In this document: positions 32,867 to 44,115 of the stretch, one piece after another
How positions within the stretch are numbered: position 1 is the stretch's first letter
How the letters are laid out: each line of letters starts with the position of its first letter
Origin: Thereva unica
Taxonomy: Eukaryota; Arthropoda; Insecta; Diptera; Therevidae
Assembly (NCBI GenBank): GCA_949987705.1
Contig: OX465284.1
Coordinates: 64,837,470-64,901,469, forward strand
DNA length: 64,000 nt
Direction: 5' to 3'
The notes under the pieces: model-generated
What the model saw: the letters and a program-made list of their open reading frames with translations, nothing else
Databases searched by the model: none
Told to the model about the DNA's origin: nothing
Made by a program: the position numbers and the translations under genes

Positions 32867-33962
32867 AATAAAAGAGAGTTGTGGAATACGATGAGTGAAA
32901 TGGGTTTCCCCAGAAAATTAATAGATCTCTGCAGGATGACGACCAAAAATTGTGAATCACAAGTGAGAATACGAGGTTGTAACTCAACCAATTTTCCTCA
33001 AGAATCGGGTCTGCGACAAGGAGATGCAATCTCACCAATACTTTTTAACATTGCTCTCGAAGCAATAATGAGAGAAACACAGCTTAATGGAGCAAATAGC
33101 ATCTTCACAAGGAACATCCAGATACTAGCCTTCGCAGATGATATAGTCATAATTGGACGCAATGCACAAGAGGTAAAGGAAACCTTTTTCAACATTGTAG
33201 AAAGCTCAGCAAAGTTCAATTTACGAGTAAATGACACAAAAACAAAATATATGATCGTATCAAAACAAGGACATCGGCTAGGACGAAGTATCAGCCTTGG
33301 CGATCATATTGTGGAAATTGTAGAAAACTTTATCTACTTAGGGACAATGCTTACTGCACAAAACCATATAAAGGACGACATCCATAGACGCATCGCAGCC
33401 GCAAATAAAACCTATTTCGCACTAGTCTTTAAAAACAAAGAAATTTCAAGACAATGCTAAATCAGACTATACAAAACGTAAATCCGCCCAGTATGCTATG
33501 GGTCTGAGGCTTGGACATTGACCCAACAAATAGAAAACCAGCTTAAAATCTTCGAAAGGAAGATCTTAAGAAGAATATTTGGTGCTGTAAGGGTTAACCA
33601 AAACGAATGGCGCATTAGGACAAATGAGGAACTTCAACAAATGTATGACGAAATAAACATATCTACTTACATAAGATTGAACAGACTGCGATGGCTTGAA
33701 CACGTTCTACGGGCTCCAGAAGAAAGAATTCTAGCCAGGATTTTTCATGGAAGACCATCTGGAAGAAGAAGATTAGGACCACCAAGAAATAGGTGGATGG
33801 ATGACGTGCTAGAAGATATACGAAAACTTCGTAGGTATATCAAACTGGAGAGAGCTAGCAAGACGTAGAGAAGACTTCAAGAGGCCCGAGTCCTGCAAGG
33901 ACTGTTGCGCCATTTAAGAAGAAGAAGAATAAAGCAATGTCTTATCTTACCCAGTGAAAATT

Positions 33963-34620
33963 TTCAAAAGTGTGAGCTCTTACCTGCTTTATCCAAATCC
34001 ATTACAATATTCTTAAACAAGCCAGTGATCACAAAATTATTTACTTTTTAAGTGATATTGTCGCACTTAGAAAGTCGAGAAATATATACGTACACTTCAA
34101 GTGATGACAAGGCTCCGACTAAAACCAGCGCACGGTTGCAACCGAAAAGACACCGGTAACGGATGCCTATTGTTCTCTATCCAATTTAAAACAAAAATAA
34201 CCAATTTCTTTCTGCCCGCAATGAAATTTGAACTTGACCGTCTAGATTGGTAAAATAACCCTATGTGCGGCCTTTACTTTTGACGATATTAGCAAATTTT
34301 GATGTTAAAATTGTATTTATTTGATGCATTTTTAGGACTTCACATGTCGAAAAGTTATTTTTATATAAAACATGATTTTTTCTGTAAAAATTTTACCCAA
34401 AAAGCGAAAATGTTTAAGTGAATTCTGTTTAAATTTTTTGCAATACAACGCCTAAGCGTTATGTTCGAATGAGCGTTTTACCAGGCGTACTACTCGCACA
34501 GAACGCCCAGGCGCTCAAGAAGCGGCTAAACTCAGTAAAATTCTCCGTGGCGCTGCGTTCGCTCCCATTCCTACTAGTCATCCTAAATCCATATCACAAC
34601 CCAACTGGAAATCCTTGCTT
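33963..34620 (-). promoter_or_regulatory. Mirror of the exon-like ATG segment and its flank, right arm
   Basis: This carries the reverse complement of 12,190-12,840, including ATGGATTTGGATAAAGCAG followed by GTAAGAG on the minus strand near 33,975-34,000. A few base differences exist from the left arm (for example GACAAGGC versus GACAAAGC upstream). No downstream exon is visible. Confidence 0.3.
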
Positions 34621-36060
34621 TGATAAAAACTAAAAACAGATTCTGGCAGCTTTGTCGTTGTCAACCTTCCCTCTCCAATTTCCTGAGGTGTAGTCTGGAT
34701 TCAGCTATTTTAAAAAGAACAATTAAAAAAGCTCAAAGGGACTCGTGGTTTTCCTTTATGAACTCCATAGACGTCCGCAACAATCTTAAGGAGGCTTGGG
34801 CAAAAGTGCGGTTTCCGTTGGTCCATCCACCAGGCTAACACCTAATGTGCAATGAGGTGGTATAAATTTGGTCGAGCTACTCAGCAGACAGTAACTTCAC
34901 TACTGAACACAGGCAAAGTAAAGCAAATATAGCCGCTGATATGCAGCGATACTCGGGTTGGACAGCCGTCACACTTTCTCACCGTATTACCTTAAGCGAA
35001 TTTAAAAATGCTCTAAATTCCATCAAGGGTACAATGCACAACCCCCGGGCTCGATAAGACCTCCTACAAATTAATCAGCCGTCGACTTGTTATTACTAGA
35101 CTTTGGTCCCAACATGCTTATACTGCATACTCTCCTACACCTTCTAGACGCTGACGTCTGCGATAGTCTCACTCAACGAAAGCACACTTCCATTCTTTCC
35201 CTTGATCTGACAAAGGCTTACGACAGACTTAGTGCCCCTTTCCTCGCTAACCAACTCGCAAAATTAAAAATTGATAAAAGATTCATATTCCTCATCCTCA
35301 GCTTCCTTAGTCACAGGTCCATCCAAGTACGGGTCAATTTCACCCGTTATGTCACTACAGAATGGAACTCCACAAGGCTCTCAGCTTTTGGCCTCGATTC
35401 CCAGATCCGACGGGAGGGAAGTGAGTTGCGGATTTGACACTTTGCGATTCTCAGATCCGCAACCCCGAATTTCTTTTTGACATTTTCCACGCTGTAAAAG
35501 TGTGATCCGCAACAAATTTTCTGCGGATTTGAACGACAAATGCGCCTGAGATAATCCGACATCATATATTTCATTATCGCGTGAGTCTTCACTCCGAATT
35601 TTCGATTTAAACCAATCCGGGACTGCGGATTTGAGAATCGCAAAGTGTCAAATCCTCACTCACTTCCCTCCCGTCGGATCTGGGAATCGAGGCCTTTATG
35701 TCCACTTTTCAATTTATACATCATCTCGCTTTGCTCCAGCTTAAATAAAATTAACAATACTTCTTATCTTTATGGACAAAGCAGAACTACTTCTCGTCTG
35801 CAGAAAACGAAACTGCATTGTACCCACCATCTCAGTCAAAGATTACCGCATTATCCCCTTAACCAATTAAATATTTTAGGCCTTCTTTAAATCTTAAGTG
35901 GAACCTGCACATTAAGACAGTGGTTAACAAAATGGACAAAATTAACAATTTGGTGAAATGTTTAGCTTCTCGCTACGGAGCTCTGCCATGGGCGACCGTC
36001 CTTTCTGGTATCAATATAGAAATACCTTAAAAAAGATGGAGCACTTCTTAACGCTCCAAA
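34600..36060 (+). pseudogene. Jockey/I-type non-LTR retrotransposon fragment, right arm
   Basis: Counterpart of the left-arm fragment. IKTKNRFWQLCRCQPSLSNF-type linker (34,620-34,838), RT segment with LDLTKAYDRL (35,087-35,437), NGTPQGS in a shifted frame (35,271-35,480), the 305-bp MITE (35,390-35,694), then a degenerate 3' RT region to about 36,060. It differs from the left arm at one visible residue (CSLDS versus CRLDS). Not functional. Confidence 0.7.
35390..35694. mobile_element. 305-bp MITE, right arm copy 1
   Basis: Same element as 11,099-11,403, flanked by TTT on both sides (35,387-35,389 and 35,695-35,697). A third copy is at 38,852-39,156. Confidence 0.8.
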
Positions 36061-36759
36061 ACATTTCTGGGGTTCGTACAGCTCCCAAAAGGACAACCTA
36101 CAAGGTAAGCTGAAATTTTTGGATCCATGCATCAAGGTGTGGAAGGTGTTCCAGTGAAAAAAGTTTCTCTTTCAGGGAGGGTAGTCTGATCCCGTAAACC
36201 CAGGGATGGAGTATGTCCCTAAGTGTCCCTAAGAATACTCCACAAAGTGTACCGCATAAAATTCACAGAGATGACGTTGTCAGGATGGTGAAAACTGCAA
36301 TGTTGGCCTGAAAGTTGGAGACGCCTCTTTTACCGTGAAGGCGACTCTCTCCATCATCTCAACCATGCCCGACCATGCAATACAAACCAAATAGCCTCCA
36401 AAGAAGGTGGTGCTGTTGGAGAAACGTCGGGGAAGCAACTTTGAGAAGACAGACTTCTTGTATTGCCGCTGTCAGATGTTATTTTTAAAATGGAAATGGA
36501 AAAAATAATGTTGTATTTGCGTCGCAAAAAGGCATTAAAAAAGGAATAAAAGGCGCTATTGGGTATAAGTACCTTACTTCTTTTTAACCCTGTCTGATTA
36601 TTCCTCTAAGGAACTATATCTCAAATCGCCGGTATGCTTTCCACTTCTACAATAAATCTTTTCGTATCGAAAAGTGCCATTCCAACACAACAATAAAAGC
36701 AAATAAAATACGGAAAGTGACAGCTTATGAGGCAAGTTACACTTTCTGCTGTAACAAAC

Positions 36760-37843
36760 CGGTTTGTGCGTGTTATACGAATTACACGATAAACTGACTG
36801 TTCTGCATTTTTTCGTGTAACAATTCTATTGTCTATGCATGTAGCTGTGTACAAACTGTCAGTTAAGCTAAGTCATTTTCGTAGGCTTCTTGTTCTTCTT
36901 AACTATGGCTAACCATGCTCCCGAGCATGGTTAAAATTTAACTACACCATGGGAGTTTTTGAACGCCAAAAAGTTATGCTCGTGGTTATGTTGTAGTTAA
37001 CCACGGAGTTTTTGAACGACAAAAGTTTACCATAGTTAACCATGGTTAACCATAGTAAGGTTTTTGAACACGCTCGTGCTGCCAGCTGCTGAGAGACGTG
37101 CTGAATTCGATTTTTAGGTTTGAGTATTAGCTTCGACATGATTTCGTTCGTAATTTTGCCGAAATTACGAGGTTTGAGATGATTTCGAAATCACAAGAAA
37201 AACATGGGAAATCACATGATTTTGAACGTGATTTTGGGCGAGATCACCAAAATAGCCGAAATCACGTAATTTCGGCTCAGTGCGAACATGGTATAAAACG
37301 AATCCGGCACAGATGCGGTCAAATGCGTTTGAATCCGTTCATTGGAATCGGTTAAATAGAAAACGCATGCTTGGAAAACCACTTTGACAGTTCAATCCGA
37401 TTCTGTTCCGCTCTAATCCGGTCATTGTAATTTGGCCTTTAGACCTGGTGACGGCCTGGCCAGGTATCCAGTATGGAAGCGTGGCCATATCGTTCACACA
37501 TCCCAGATCTGTTTGGTTACGTCGCCGGTGGTTCCTTACTCCGATTGAGGCAAATTACACGGCATAACATTTCTTCCATCAACACTTCCAATAATTCCAA
37601 TAAACCGGTTTTATAGGCAAGGGGTCGCGGGGAAGTTTGTTACTTGTGCATCCCAAAAAATTCTGGGCTGCACAGAGCAACACACTAACACAATCATAAT
37701 TTCATTCTCGGGGCCTACGAAAATGACTTAGCTTAACTGACAGTTTGTACACAGCTACATGCATAGACAATAGAATTGTTACACGAAAAAATGCAGAACA
37801 GTCAGTTTATCGTGTAATTCGTATAACACGCACAAACCGGTTT
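36760..37843. mobile_element. 1.08-kb long-TIR element, right arm copy 1
   Basis: Bounded by AAACCGGTTTGTGCGTG and its inverse, with a truncated GTTCAAAAACC MITE at about 36,890-37,078. It ends exactly at the outer edge of the right arm. Confidence 0.75.
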
Positions 37844-38447
37844 AGACTTCAATGAAGGGCGAATTTGAGAAAGGTACAAAGAAACAAGCCTGTTTATCAA
37901 TAAATATCAGCCAAGAACAGACATCTGGAGTGACATAAATGGGAACCTAAAAGGTCCCTTATACGATAAAAAAGAAGATTTTCAAAAGATATTGAATCTA
38001 ATCCTCATAATAAAAGAGTATCGACAGACGGAGGCATTTGTAATTCCTCAAAATAATATTTCAGTAGGGCCACCGACATTTGATTAGGTTTGTGAAGCGG
38101 TAAAAAGGCAAAAAAGAAACAAATCGCCAAGCGCTGATAGAGTCGCAGCTGAATAGTTAAAGGAAGGAGAATCCAACTCCTTAAAAATCTTACCCGAACT
38201 CATATGCAACATTTGATAGGTACAGTGTACAGCGTCAATGACACCCAAACGAGGCACGGTTCGCTCATACTTTTTCTAAACTAACGAAAGAACGATGAAA
38301 ACGGTCAAGTATCTTAATTACCATAAAGGGTGCCGTTAGCATACTCGTTCGCTTGCGAAGGTGAAGCAACACTGGACATGGTTAGTATTTAGTTGGAGGA
38401 CTGCTTGGTAAAACGACACTCGCGTTTGGAATGGTTTATGCAGATGT
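37844..38447. repeat. 604-bp block identical in kind to 47,571-48,174
   Basis: Offset is 9,727 from start (AGACTTCAATGAAGGGCG) to end (GTTTATGCAGATGT). It contains the N-terminal part of an RTE-type reverse transcriptase (VCEAVKRQKRNKSPSADRVA) with stops. Here it separates two direct copies of part of the right arm; at 47.6 kb it lies in an intron of the TMC gene. Confidence 0.85.
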
Positions 38448-41305
38448 ATTACCTTAAGCGAATTTAAAAATGCTCTAAATTCCATCAAGGGTACAATGCA
38501 CAACCCCCGGGCTCGATAAGACCTCCTACAAATTAATCAGCCGTCGACTTGTTATTACTAGACTTTGGTCCCAACATGCTTATACTGCATACTCTCCTAC
38601 ACCTTCTAGACGCTGACGTCTGCGATAGTCTCACTCAACGAAAGCACACTTCCATTCTTTCCCTTGATCTGACAAAGGCTTACGACAGACTTAGTGCCCC
38701 TTTCCTCGCTAACCAACTCGCAAAATTAAAAATTGATAAAAGATTCATATTCCTCATCCTCAGCTTCCTTAGTCACAGGTCCATCCAAGTACGGGTCAAT
38801 TTCACCCGTTATGTCACTACAGAATGGAACTCCACAAGGCTCTCAGCTTTTGGCCTCGATTCCCAGATCCGACGGGAGGGAAGTGAGTTGCGGATTTGAC
38901 ACTTTGCGATTCTCAGATCCGCAACCCCGAATTTCTTTTTGACATTTTCCACGCTGTAAAAGTGTGATCCGCAACAAATTTTCTGCGGATTTGAACGACA
39001 AATGCGCCTGAGATAATCCGACATCATATATTTCATTATCGCGTGAGTCTTCACTCCGAATTTTCGATTTAAACCAATCCGGGACTGCGGATTTGAGAAT
39101 CGCAAAGTGTCAAATCCTCACTCACTTCCCTCCCGTCGGATCTGGGAATCGAGGCCTTTATGTCCACTTTTCAATTTATACATCATCTCGCTTTGCTCCA
39201 GCTTAAATAAAATTAACAATACTTCTTATCTTTATGGACAAAGCAGAACTACTTCTCGTCTGCAGAAAACGAAACTGCATTGTACCCACCATCTCAGTCA
39301 AAGATTACCGCATTATCCCCTTAACCAATTAAATATTTTAGGCCTTCTTTAAATCTTAAGTGGAACCTGCACATTAAGACAGTGGTTAACAAAATGGACA
39401 AAATTAACAATTTGGTGAAGTGTTTAGCTTCTCGCTACGGAGCTCTGCCATGGGCGACCGTCCTTTCTGGTATCAATATAGAAATACCTTAAAAAAGATG
39501 GAGCACTTCTTAACGCTCCAAAACATTTCTGGGGTTCGTACAGCTCCCAAAAGGACAACCTACAAGGTAAGCTGAAATTTTTGGATCCATGCATCAAGGT
39601 GTGGAAGGTGTTCCAGTGAAAAAAGTTTCTCTTTCAGGGAGGGTAGTCTGATCCCGTAAACCCAGGGATGGAGTATGTCCCTAAGTGTCCCTAAGAATAC
39701 TCCACAAAGTGTACCGCATAAAATTCACAGAGATGACGTTGTCAGGATGGTGAAAACTGCAATGTTGGCCTGAAAGTTGGAGACGCCTCTTTTACCGTGA
39801 AGGCGACTCTCTCCATCATCTCAACCATGCCCGACCATGCAATACAAACCAAATAGCCTCCAAAGAAGGTGGTGCTGTTGGAGAAACGTCGGGGAAGCAA
39901 CTTTGAGAAGACAGACTTCTTGTATTGCCGCTGTCAGATGTTATTTTTAAAATGGAAATGGAAAAAATAATGTTGTATTTGCGTCGCAAAAAGGCATTAA
40001 AAAAGGAATAAAAGGCGCTATTGGGTATAAGTACCTTACTTCTTTTTAACCCTGTCTGATTATTCCTCTAAGGAACTATATCTCAAATCGCCGGTATGCT
40101 TTCCACTTCTACAATAAATCTTTTCGTATCGAAAAGTGCCATTCCAACACAACAATAAAAGCAAATAAAATACGGAAAGTGACAGCTTATGAGGCAAGTT
40201 ACACTTTCTGCTGTAACAAACCGGTTTGTGCGTGTTATACGAATTACACGATAAACTGACTGTTCTGCATTTTTTCGTGTAACAATTCTATTGTCTATGC
40301 ATGTAGCTGTGTACAAACTGTCAGTTAAGCTAAGTCATTTTCGTAGGCTTCTTGTTCTTCTTAACTATGGCTAACCATGCTCCCGAGCATGGTTAAAATT
40401 TAACTACACCATGGGAGTTTTTGAACGCCAAAAAGTTATGCTCGTGGTTATGTTGTAGTTAACCACGGAGTTTTTGAACGACAAAAGTTTACCATAGTTA
40501 ACCATGGTTAACCATAGTAAGGTTTTTGAACACGCTCGTGCTGCCAGCTGCTGAGAGACGTGCTGAATTCGATTTTTAGGTTTGAGTATTAGCTTCGACA
40601 TGATTTCGTTCGTAATTTTGCCGAAATTACGAGGTTTGAGATGATTTCGAAATCACAAGAAAAACATGGGAAATCACATGATTTTGAACGTGATTTTGGG
40701 CGAGATCACCAAAATAGCCGAAATCACGTAATTTCGGCTCAGTGCGAACATGGTATAAAACGAATCCGGCACAGATGCGGTCAAATGCGTTTGAATCCGT
40801 TCATTGGAATCGGTTAAATAGAAAACGCATGCTTGGAAAACCACTTTGACAGTTCAATCCGATTCTGTTCTGCTCTAATCCGGTCATTGTAATTTGGCCT
40901 TTAGACCTGGTGACGGCCTGGCCAGGTATCCAGTATGGAAGCGTGGCCATATCGTTCACACATCCCAGATCTGTTTGGTTACGTCGCCGGTGGTTCCTTA
41001 CTCCGATTGAGGCAAATTACACGGCATAACATTTCTTCCATCAACACTTCCAATAATTCCAATAAACCGGTTTTATAGGCAAGGGGTCGCGGGGAAGTTT
41101 GTTACTTGTGCATCCCAAAAAATTCTGGGCTGCACAGAGCAACACACTAACACAATCATAATTTCATTCTCGGGGCCTACGAAAATGACTTAGCTTAACT
41201 GACAGTTTGTACACAGCTACATGCATAGACAATAGAATTGTTACACGAAAAAATGCAGAACAGTCAGTTTATCGTGTAATTCGTATAACACGCACAAACC
41301 GGTTT
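38448..41305. repeat. Second direct copy of 34,984-37,843
   Basis: Offset 3,462 throughout. It contains the Jockey-like RT fragment (38,549-38,942), the 305-bp MITE (38,852-39,156), the unrecognised coding-like stretch (about 39,737-39,856) and the 1.08-kb element (about 40,222-41,305). Only rare base differences from copy 1 are visible (for example TCTGCTCTAATCC versus TCCGCTCTAATCC). Confidence 0.9.
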
Positions 41306-42087
41306 GTGCGTGTTATACGAATTACACGATAAACTGACTGTTCTGCATTTTTTCGTGTAACAATTCTATTGTCTATGCATGTAGCTGTGTACAAACTGTC
41401 AGTTAAGCTAAGTCATTTTCGTAGGCCCCGAGAATGAAATTATGATTGTGTTAGTGTGTTGCTCTGTGCAGCCCAGAATTTTTTGGGATGCACAAGTAAC
41501 AAACTTCCCCGCGACCCCTTGCCTATAAAACCGGTTTATTGGAATTATTGGAAGTGTTGATGGAAGAAATGTTATGCCGTGTAATTTGCCTCAATCGGAG
41601 TAAGGAACCACCGGCGACGTAACCAAACAGATCTGGGATGTGTGAACGATATGGCCACGCTTCCATACTGGATACCTGGCCAGGCCGTCACCAGGTCTAA
41701 AGGCCAAATTACAATGACCGGATTAGAGCGGAACAGAATCGGATTGAACTGTCAAAGTGGTTTTCCAAGCATGCGTTTTCTATTTAACCGATTCCAATGA
41801 ACGGATTCAAACGCATTTGACCGCATCTGTGCCGGATTCGTTTTATACCATGTTCGCACTGAGCCGAAATTACGTGATTTCGGCTATTTTGGTGATCTCG
41901 CCCAAAATCACGTTCAAAATCATGTGATTTCCCATGTTTTTCTTGTGATTTCGAAATCATCTCAAACTTCGTAATTTCGGCAAAATTACGAACGAAATCA
42001 TGTCGAAGCTAATACTCAAACCTAAAAATCGAATTCAGCACGTCTCTCAGCAGCTGGCAGCACGAGCGTGTTCAAAAACCTTACTAT
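40514..42087. repeat. 1.57-kb near-perfect palindrome
   Basis: The centre lies between 41,300 and 41,301 inside CACAAACCGGTTTGTG, with no spacer. Arms of about 787 bp match with one or two differences. The left arm is the 1.08-kb element of the tandem copy; the right arm is the same element in the opposite orientation, equal to 8,961-9,749 read directly. Homology stops at CCTTACTAT, where different MITE variants begin. Confidence 0.9.
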
Positions 42088-42384
42088 AGTAAACCACGAG
42101 GTAAGCTGTGGTTATGCTGCATCACTTCACTTAACCACGAAAGTTTATGTTTAACCATGGAGGTTTTTGAACGCACCGTGGTTAACTACGTGGTAAAGAA
42201 AAATTAAATTTTTTTTCCATAAAATAGTGTCGGCTATTTGCCTCAATTATTTCCCATAATTATTTATTTAAAATAATCTTACAAATCCGACTTTGATTTA
42301 TTCATTATTAACATTGAAACAAATACCAAAAAATTGTTTTTATTCTTCTTCTTCTTAACTATGGCTAACCATGCTCCCGAGCAT
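42067..42384. mobile_element. GTTCAAAAACC MITE, truncated copy
   Basis: It runs from GTGTTCAAAAACCTTACTAT to CTCCCGAGCAT, where a second copy has inserted. It has the full-length left half, with AAAATAGTGTCGGCTATTTG in the middle, but lacks the right terminus. Confidence 0.7.
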
Positions 42385-42849
42385 GAGCGCGTTCAAAAAC
42401 CTTACTATAGTAAACCACGAGGTAAGCTGTGGTTATGCTGCATCACTTCACTTAACCACGAAAGTTTATGTTTAACCATGGAGGTTTTTGAACGCACCGT
42501 GGTTAACTACGTGGTAAAGAAAAATTAAAATTTTTTTCCATAAAATAGTGTCGGCTATTTCCAATAATTATTTATTTAAAATAATCGCACAAATCTCACT
42601 TCGATTTGTTCATTATTAACATTAAAACAAATGTCAAAAAATTGTTGTTATTCTTCTTCTTCTTAACTATCGCTAACCATGCTCCCGAGCATGGTTAAAA
42701 TTTAACTACACCATGGTTAACCACGGGAGTTTTTGAATGCCAAAAAGTTATGCTCGTGGTTATGTTGTAGTTAACCACGGAGTTTTTGAACGACAAAAGT
42801 TTACTATAGTTAACCATGCTTAACCATAGTAAGGTTTTTGAACGCGCTC
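42385..42849. mobile_element. GTTCAAAAACC MITE, complete copy, CAT duplication
   Basis: Starts GAGCGCGTTC and ends GAACGCGCTC, flanked by CAT on both sides (42,382-42,384 and 42,850-42,852). Length 465 bp, close to the 474-bp copy at 1,739. This second flanked copy supports a 3-bp duplication for the family. Confidence 0.82.
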
Positions 42850-42852
42850 CAT

Positions 42853-43112
42853 GTAGGTTGTCCTTTTGGGAGCTGTACGAACCCCAGAAATTTTTTGGAG
42901 CGTTAAGAAGTGCTCCATCTTTTTTAAGGTATTTCTATATTGATACCAGAAAGGACGGTCGCCCATGGCAGAGCTCCGTAGCGAGAAGCTAAACATTTCA
43001 CCAAATTGTTAATTTTGTCCATTTTGTTAACCACTGTCTTAATGTGCAGGTTCCACTTAAGATTTAAAGAAGGCCTAAAATATTTAATTGGTTAAGGGGA
43101 TAATGCGGTAAT
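42853..43112. repeat. Fragment of arm sequence in the left-arm orientation
   Basis: It matches 10,692-10,952 directly (GTAGGTTGTCCTTTTGGGAG to ATAATGCGGTAATCTT), so it is the degenerate 3' part of the Jockey-like fragment, inverted relative to the adjacent right arm. Confidence 0.75.
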
Positions 43113-43117
43113 CTTGG

Positions 43118-43443
43118 TAATCTTTTTCTATAAAATAGTGTCGGCTATTTGCCTCAATTATTTCCAATAATTATTTATTTAAAATAATCTTACAAATCCG
43201 ACTTTGATTTATTCATTATTAACATTGAAACAAATACCAAAAAATTGTTTTTATTCTTCTTCTTCTTCTTAACTATGGCTAACCATGCTCCCGAGCATGA
43301 TTAAAATTTAACTACACCATGGGAGTTTTTGAACGCCAAAAAGTTATGCTCGTGGTTATGTTGTAGTTAACCACGGAGTTTTTGAACGACAAAAGTTTAC
43401 CATAGTTAACCATGGTTAACCATAGTAAGGTTTTTGAAGGCGC
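43118..43443. mobile_element. GTTCAAAAACC MITE, right-hand part
   Basis: It contains AAAATAGTGTCGGCTATTTG, the (TTC)n stretch, CTCCCGAGCATGATTAAA and the right terminus TTTTTGAAGGCGCTC. The left terminus is missing. Confidence 0.65.
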
Positions 43444-44115
43444 TCCGCGTCAGTTTAACACATTTTAATAACAAAATTTTGATTTTGCCCATGTTAACAT
43501 TCTTCAAAATACAAAAACCCAAGATATATAAAATAAATAAGCTATGGGCTTTTTATAAGAGGAATTGCTTGTGAAATTCGGGCAGGAAAAAACGAAGAAC
43601 ACGAAAAAACTGTCAAACGAAATCATTTCATTCCAGTGCGAACGGTTCTACATAATTTCAAAATCACTTTCCGAAATCACCTAATTTCGGCTCAGTGCGA
43701 ACATGGTATTAGTTTGTTTAGATATCGCCGGATTGAGCTGTCAAAATTTTGGTAAACAAAAGCTGTGAATGTTTAAGGTTTTATTTTTTTTGATTTGTTA
43801 TGTTTTTAAAAATGTTTTCGGACGAGCAGTTAATCGCAGAAATGAAAGATTATGAAATATGGCATCCCAATGTAATAGCGGCCTAAAATTAACGAACAGG
43901 AAGCAAATTGCAACACAATATCTCCTACAATCCACTAGATGTCAATGCAAATAATTCAATTTCGAAAATATTTCCCTCTCCGAAATGTCATCTTGACAAC
44001 GCATTGACAGTAGTATGTCAAATCCCATTTTATTTGTTGACTTATTTTTACATTTTTATTTAATTATCTTTAGTTGCTGAAAATTTATTTTATTTTATGC
44101 ACCAAACTGGATAAC
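43444..44115. promoter_or_regulatory. Upstream region of the TMC-family gene
   Basis: Contains a piece of the 1.08-kb-element-like sequence (about 43,640-43,715) and otherwise AT-rich unique-looking DNA. The start ATG at 44,116 follows AAACTGGATAAC. A polypyrimidine/AG at about 44,073 could be the acceptor of a 5' untranslated exon. A 23-codon frame at 43,812 (MFSDEQLIAEMKDYEIWHPN) has no support as a gene. Confidence 0.4.

Larger units (their letters stand above)
28878..33930 (+). pseudogene. RTE-like non-LTR retrotransposon, right-arm copy
   Basis: It begins inside the endonuclease (TTTAATGCTAAAATAGGTAA, compare 57.7 kb) and is cut by a MITE at 28,908-29,566. It resumes with YPYAGKFSLHEDSNDNGNRM and HNQIDHVLVD (29,561-29,944), has an in-frame TAG near 29,942, then linker and RT N-terminus (29,954-30,529), the frame with NHKAPGPDDIPTE (30,480-30,992), the 1.9-kb insertion (30,971-32,866), the FADDIVIIG core (32,879-33,460), and the C-terminal part to 33,868 with a (GAA)n tail near 33,930. 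The left arm holds only the part 3' of about 30,318. Conserved RT motifs remain but stops, frameshifts and insertions inactivate it. Confidence 0.85.
30318..37843. repeat. Right arm of the giant inverted duplication
   Basis: Mirror image of 19,705-8,960, without the 3.2-kb transposon. The inner edge is at AAGTCAACATGATTAAG and the outer edge at CGCACAAACCGGTTT. The outer edge is followed by a 604-bp block unrelated to the left flank, and then by a second direct copy of 34,984-37,843. Confidence 0.9.

Noticed and set aside
8958..37843. Inverted duplication as a simple assembly error
   Set aside because: The arms differ by scattered substitutions and by a transposon with a clean empty site, which an assembly duplicate would not show. 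Long reads are still needed to exclude misjoins.
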